Assembly (NCBI GenBank): GCA_900556705.1
Contig: USPT01000062.1
Span: 1-5,918 of the forward strand
DNA: 5,918 nt
Reading direction: 5' to 3'
Origin: an uncultured Collinsella sp.
GTDB lineage: Bacteria > Actinomycetota > Coriobacteriia > Coriobacteriales > Coriobacteriaceae
The position numbers and the translations under genes are program-made. Shown piece by piece: positions 4,934 through 5,918 of the stretch (the first letter of the stretch is position 1; every line of letters begins with the position of its first letter). The notes under the pieces were generated by a model. The model saw nothing but the letters and a program-made list of their open reading frames with translations, did not search any database and was not told the origin of the DNA.

Positions 4934-5905
4934 GTGAATTCTGAATCCATCGCCGTCATCATCCCCTGCTACAACGAATCGCTCACAATCGGTAAGGTCG
5001 TCGACGACTTTCACCGCGAGCTTCCGCAGGCTACGGTCTATGTCTATGACAATAACTCGTCAGACGATACTTCACGCATCGCCACCGAACACGGCGCCAC
5101 GGTTCGCTTTGAGCCCCGTCAGGGAAAGGGCAACGTCTGCCGCCAGATGTTTCGTGATATCGACGCCGATTGCTACCTGATGGTCGACGGAGACGATACC
5201 TACCCCGCCGAGGCGGCCAAAGCCCTCTGCGAGCCTATCCTCAACGGCACGGCCGATATGACCGTAGGCGACCGCCTTTCCAACGGCACCTACGCCGAGG
5301 AAAATAAGCGTGCCTTCCACGGCTTTGGCAACAATCTGGTCCGCGCCATGATCAAGTGGATCTATGGCTACAGCTTCGATGATGTCATGACCGGCTACCG
5401 CGCCATGAGCCGTCCGTTCGTCAAAACCTTCCCCGTGCTTTCCGAGGGCTTCCAGATCGAAACCGAGCTCTCGATCCACGCCGTCGACCACCGCTGGCGC
5501 ATCAAAGATGTGCCCATCGAATACCGCGACCGTCCGGAAGGCTCCGAGTCCAAGCTCAATACCGTGAGCGACGGCATTAAAGTCGTTGCGATGATCGGCA
5601 CGCTGTTCAAGGACTACCGTCCGCTGAAGTTCTTTAGCCTGGTTGCGCTTCTGTTTGCGGTGATCGGCCTCACCCTGGGCATGCCCATCGTTGTCGAGTA
5701 TTTCCATAGCGGCCTCGTTCCGCGCTTCCCCACCGCCATGCTGGCCGCCTCGTTTATGTTCCTGTGCGGTCTGAGCCTCGCGACCGGATTCATCCTCGAC
5801 TCCGTGGCAAAGGTCGAAAAAAAGCAGTGGGAGGTCAACGTGTACAGCAAATACGCCTACGACGACCAGCCCGGCCACCCTACTTCCAAGCCAAGCGAGA
5901 GGTAA
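4934..5905 (+). CDS. Family 2 glycosyltransferase, polyprenyl-phosphate type, two C-terminal membrane helices
   Basis: A 323-residue GT-A fold enzyme that probably moves a sugar from a nucleotide donor to a polyprenyl phosphate or lipid-linked acceptor at the cytoplasmic membrane face. The N-terminal IAVIIPCYNE (6-15) is the classic GT2 start. Further motifs are YVYDNNSSDDT (36-46), QGKGNVCRQMF (63-73), the metal-binding DGDD (85-88) followed by TYP, 'VMTGYRAMSR' (151-160) and FQIETELSIHA (173-183), an arrangement like DPM1/GtrB-type enzymes. Two hydrophobic helices near 233-256 and 266-289 anchor it, and a short charged tail follows. The gene is divergent from wzm-wzt and shares their 160-base intergenic region, so a role in making the exported surface glycan is likely. 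The donor sugar and acceptor cannot be told from sequence. The GTG start is backed by AAGGAG at 6-base spacing. Confidence 0.9.
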   Translation: MNSESIAVIIPCYNESLTIGKVVDDFHRELPQATVYVYDNNSSDDTSRIATEHGATVRFEPRQGKGNVCRQMFRDIDADCYLMVDGDDTYPAEAAKALCEPILNGTADMTVGDRLSNGTYAEENKRAFHGFGNNLVRAMIKWIYGYSFDDVMTGYRAMSRPFVKTFPVLSEGFQIETELSIHAVDHRWRIKDVPIEYRDRPEGSESKLNTVSDGIKVVAMIGTLFKDYRPLKFFSLVALLFAVIGLTLGMPIVVEYFHSGLVPRFPTAMLAASFMFLCGLSLATGFILDSVAKVEKKQWEVNVYSKYAYDDQPGHPTSKPSER

Positions 5906-5911
5906 ACCGCC

Positions 5912-5918
5912 ATGCCGC
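5912..5918 (+). CDS. Possible start of a further gene, cut by the window edge
   Basis: An ATG at 5912 follows the glycosyltransferase stop by 6 bases and has GAGAGG (5897-5902) 9 bases upstream, overlapping the end of the previous gene. Only Met-Pro can be read, so no product can be proposed. The close spacing would make it an operon partner of the glycosyltransferase. Confidence 0.35.

Noticed and set aside
5072..5878. A 268-codon open frame on the - strand, fully antisense to the glycosyltransferase gene
   Set aside because: It is a shadow of GC-biased codons. Its translation has no family motif, is rich in Gly, Ala, His and Asp, and has no suitable ribosome binding site, while the + strand protein matches a known family throughout.

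Overview
The window looks like chromosomal DNA of a high-GC actinobacterium, most likely a Coriobacteriia member such as Collinsella. This rests on GC-rich third positions, strong AAGGAG-type ribosome binding sites, GTG starts, and an aromatic-amino-acid operon carrying an AroE-AroK fusion. The genus is an inference from gene style and recalled gene order, not from a database match.

Left part (1-1893, + strand): the end of an aromatic amino acid operon. The C-terminal tail of a probable prephenate dehydratase (pheA) abuts a fused shikimate dehydrogenase-shikimate kinase. A perfect 16-bp hairpin built around GGGGACAGGCACC follows, then a type II 3-dehydroquinate dehydratase (aroQ). AroQ, AroE and AroK together convert 3-dehydroquinate to shikimate 3-phosphate, and PheA acts later, on the phenylalanine branch. 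A long hairpin at 1918-1952 separates this operon from the convergent genes to its right.

Middle part (1955-3094, - strand): an acyltransferase-3 membrane protein gene broken by an apparent one-base frameshift near 2549, a strong intrinsic terminator, and a tRNA-Arg(UCU) with CCA encoded.

Right part (3149-5905): a two-gene ABC exporter of the Wzm/Wzt (TagG/TagH) polysaccharide type on the - strand. Across a 160-bp intergenic region, a divergent membrane-anchored family 2 glycosyltransferase lies on the + strand. Exporter, polyprenyl-phosphate-type glycosyltransferase and acyltransferase together suggest a cell-surface polysaccharide locus: sugar activation on a lipid carrier, export of a lipid-linked polymer, and O-acylation. 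The first bases of another gene may lie at 5912.

I see no CRISPR array, defence module, phage gene or intact transposon. The items most worth a second look are the REP-like hairpin inside the aro operon, the frameshifted acyltransferase, the altered NADP-binding loop in the AroE half, and the mismatched tRNA-Arg stems.
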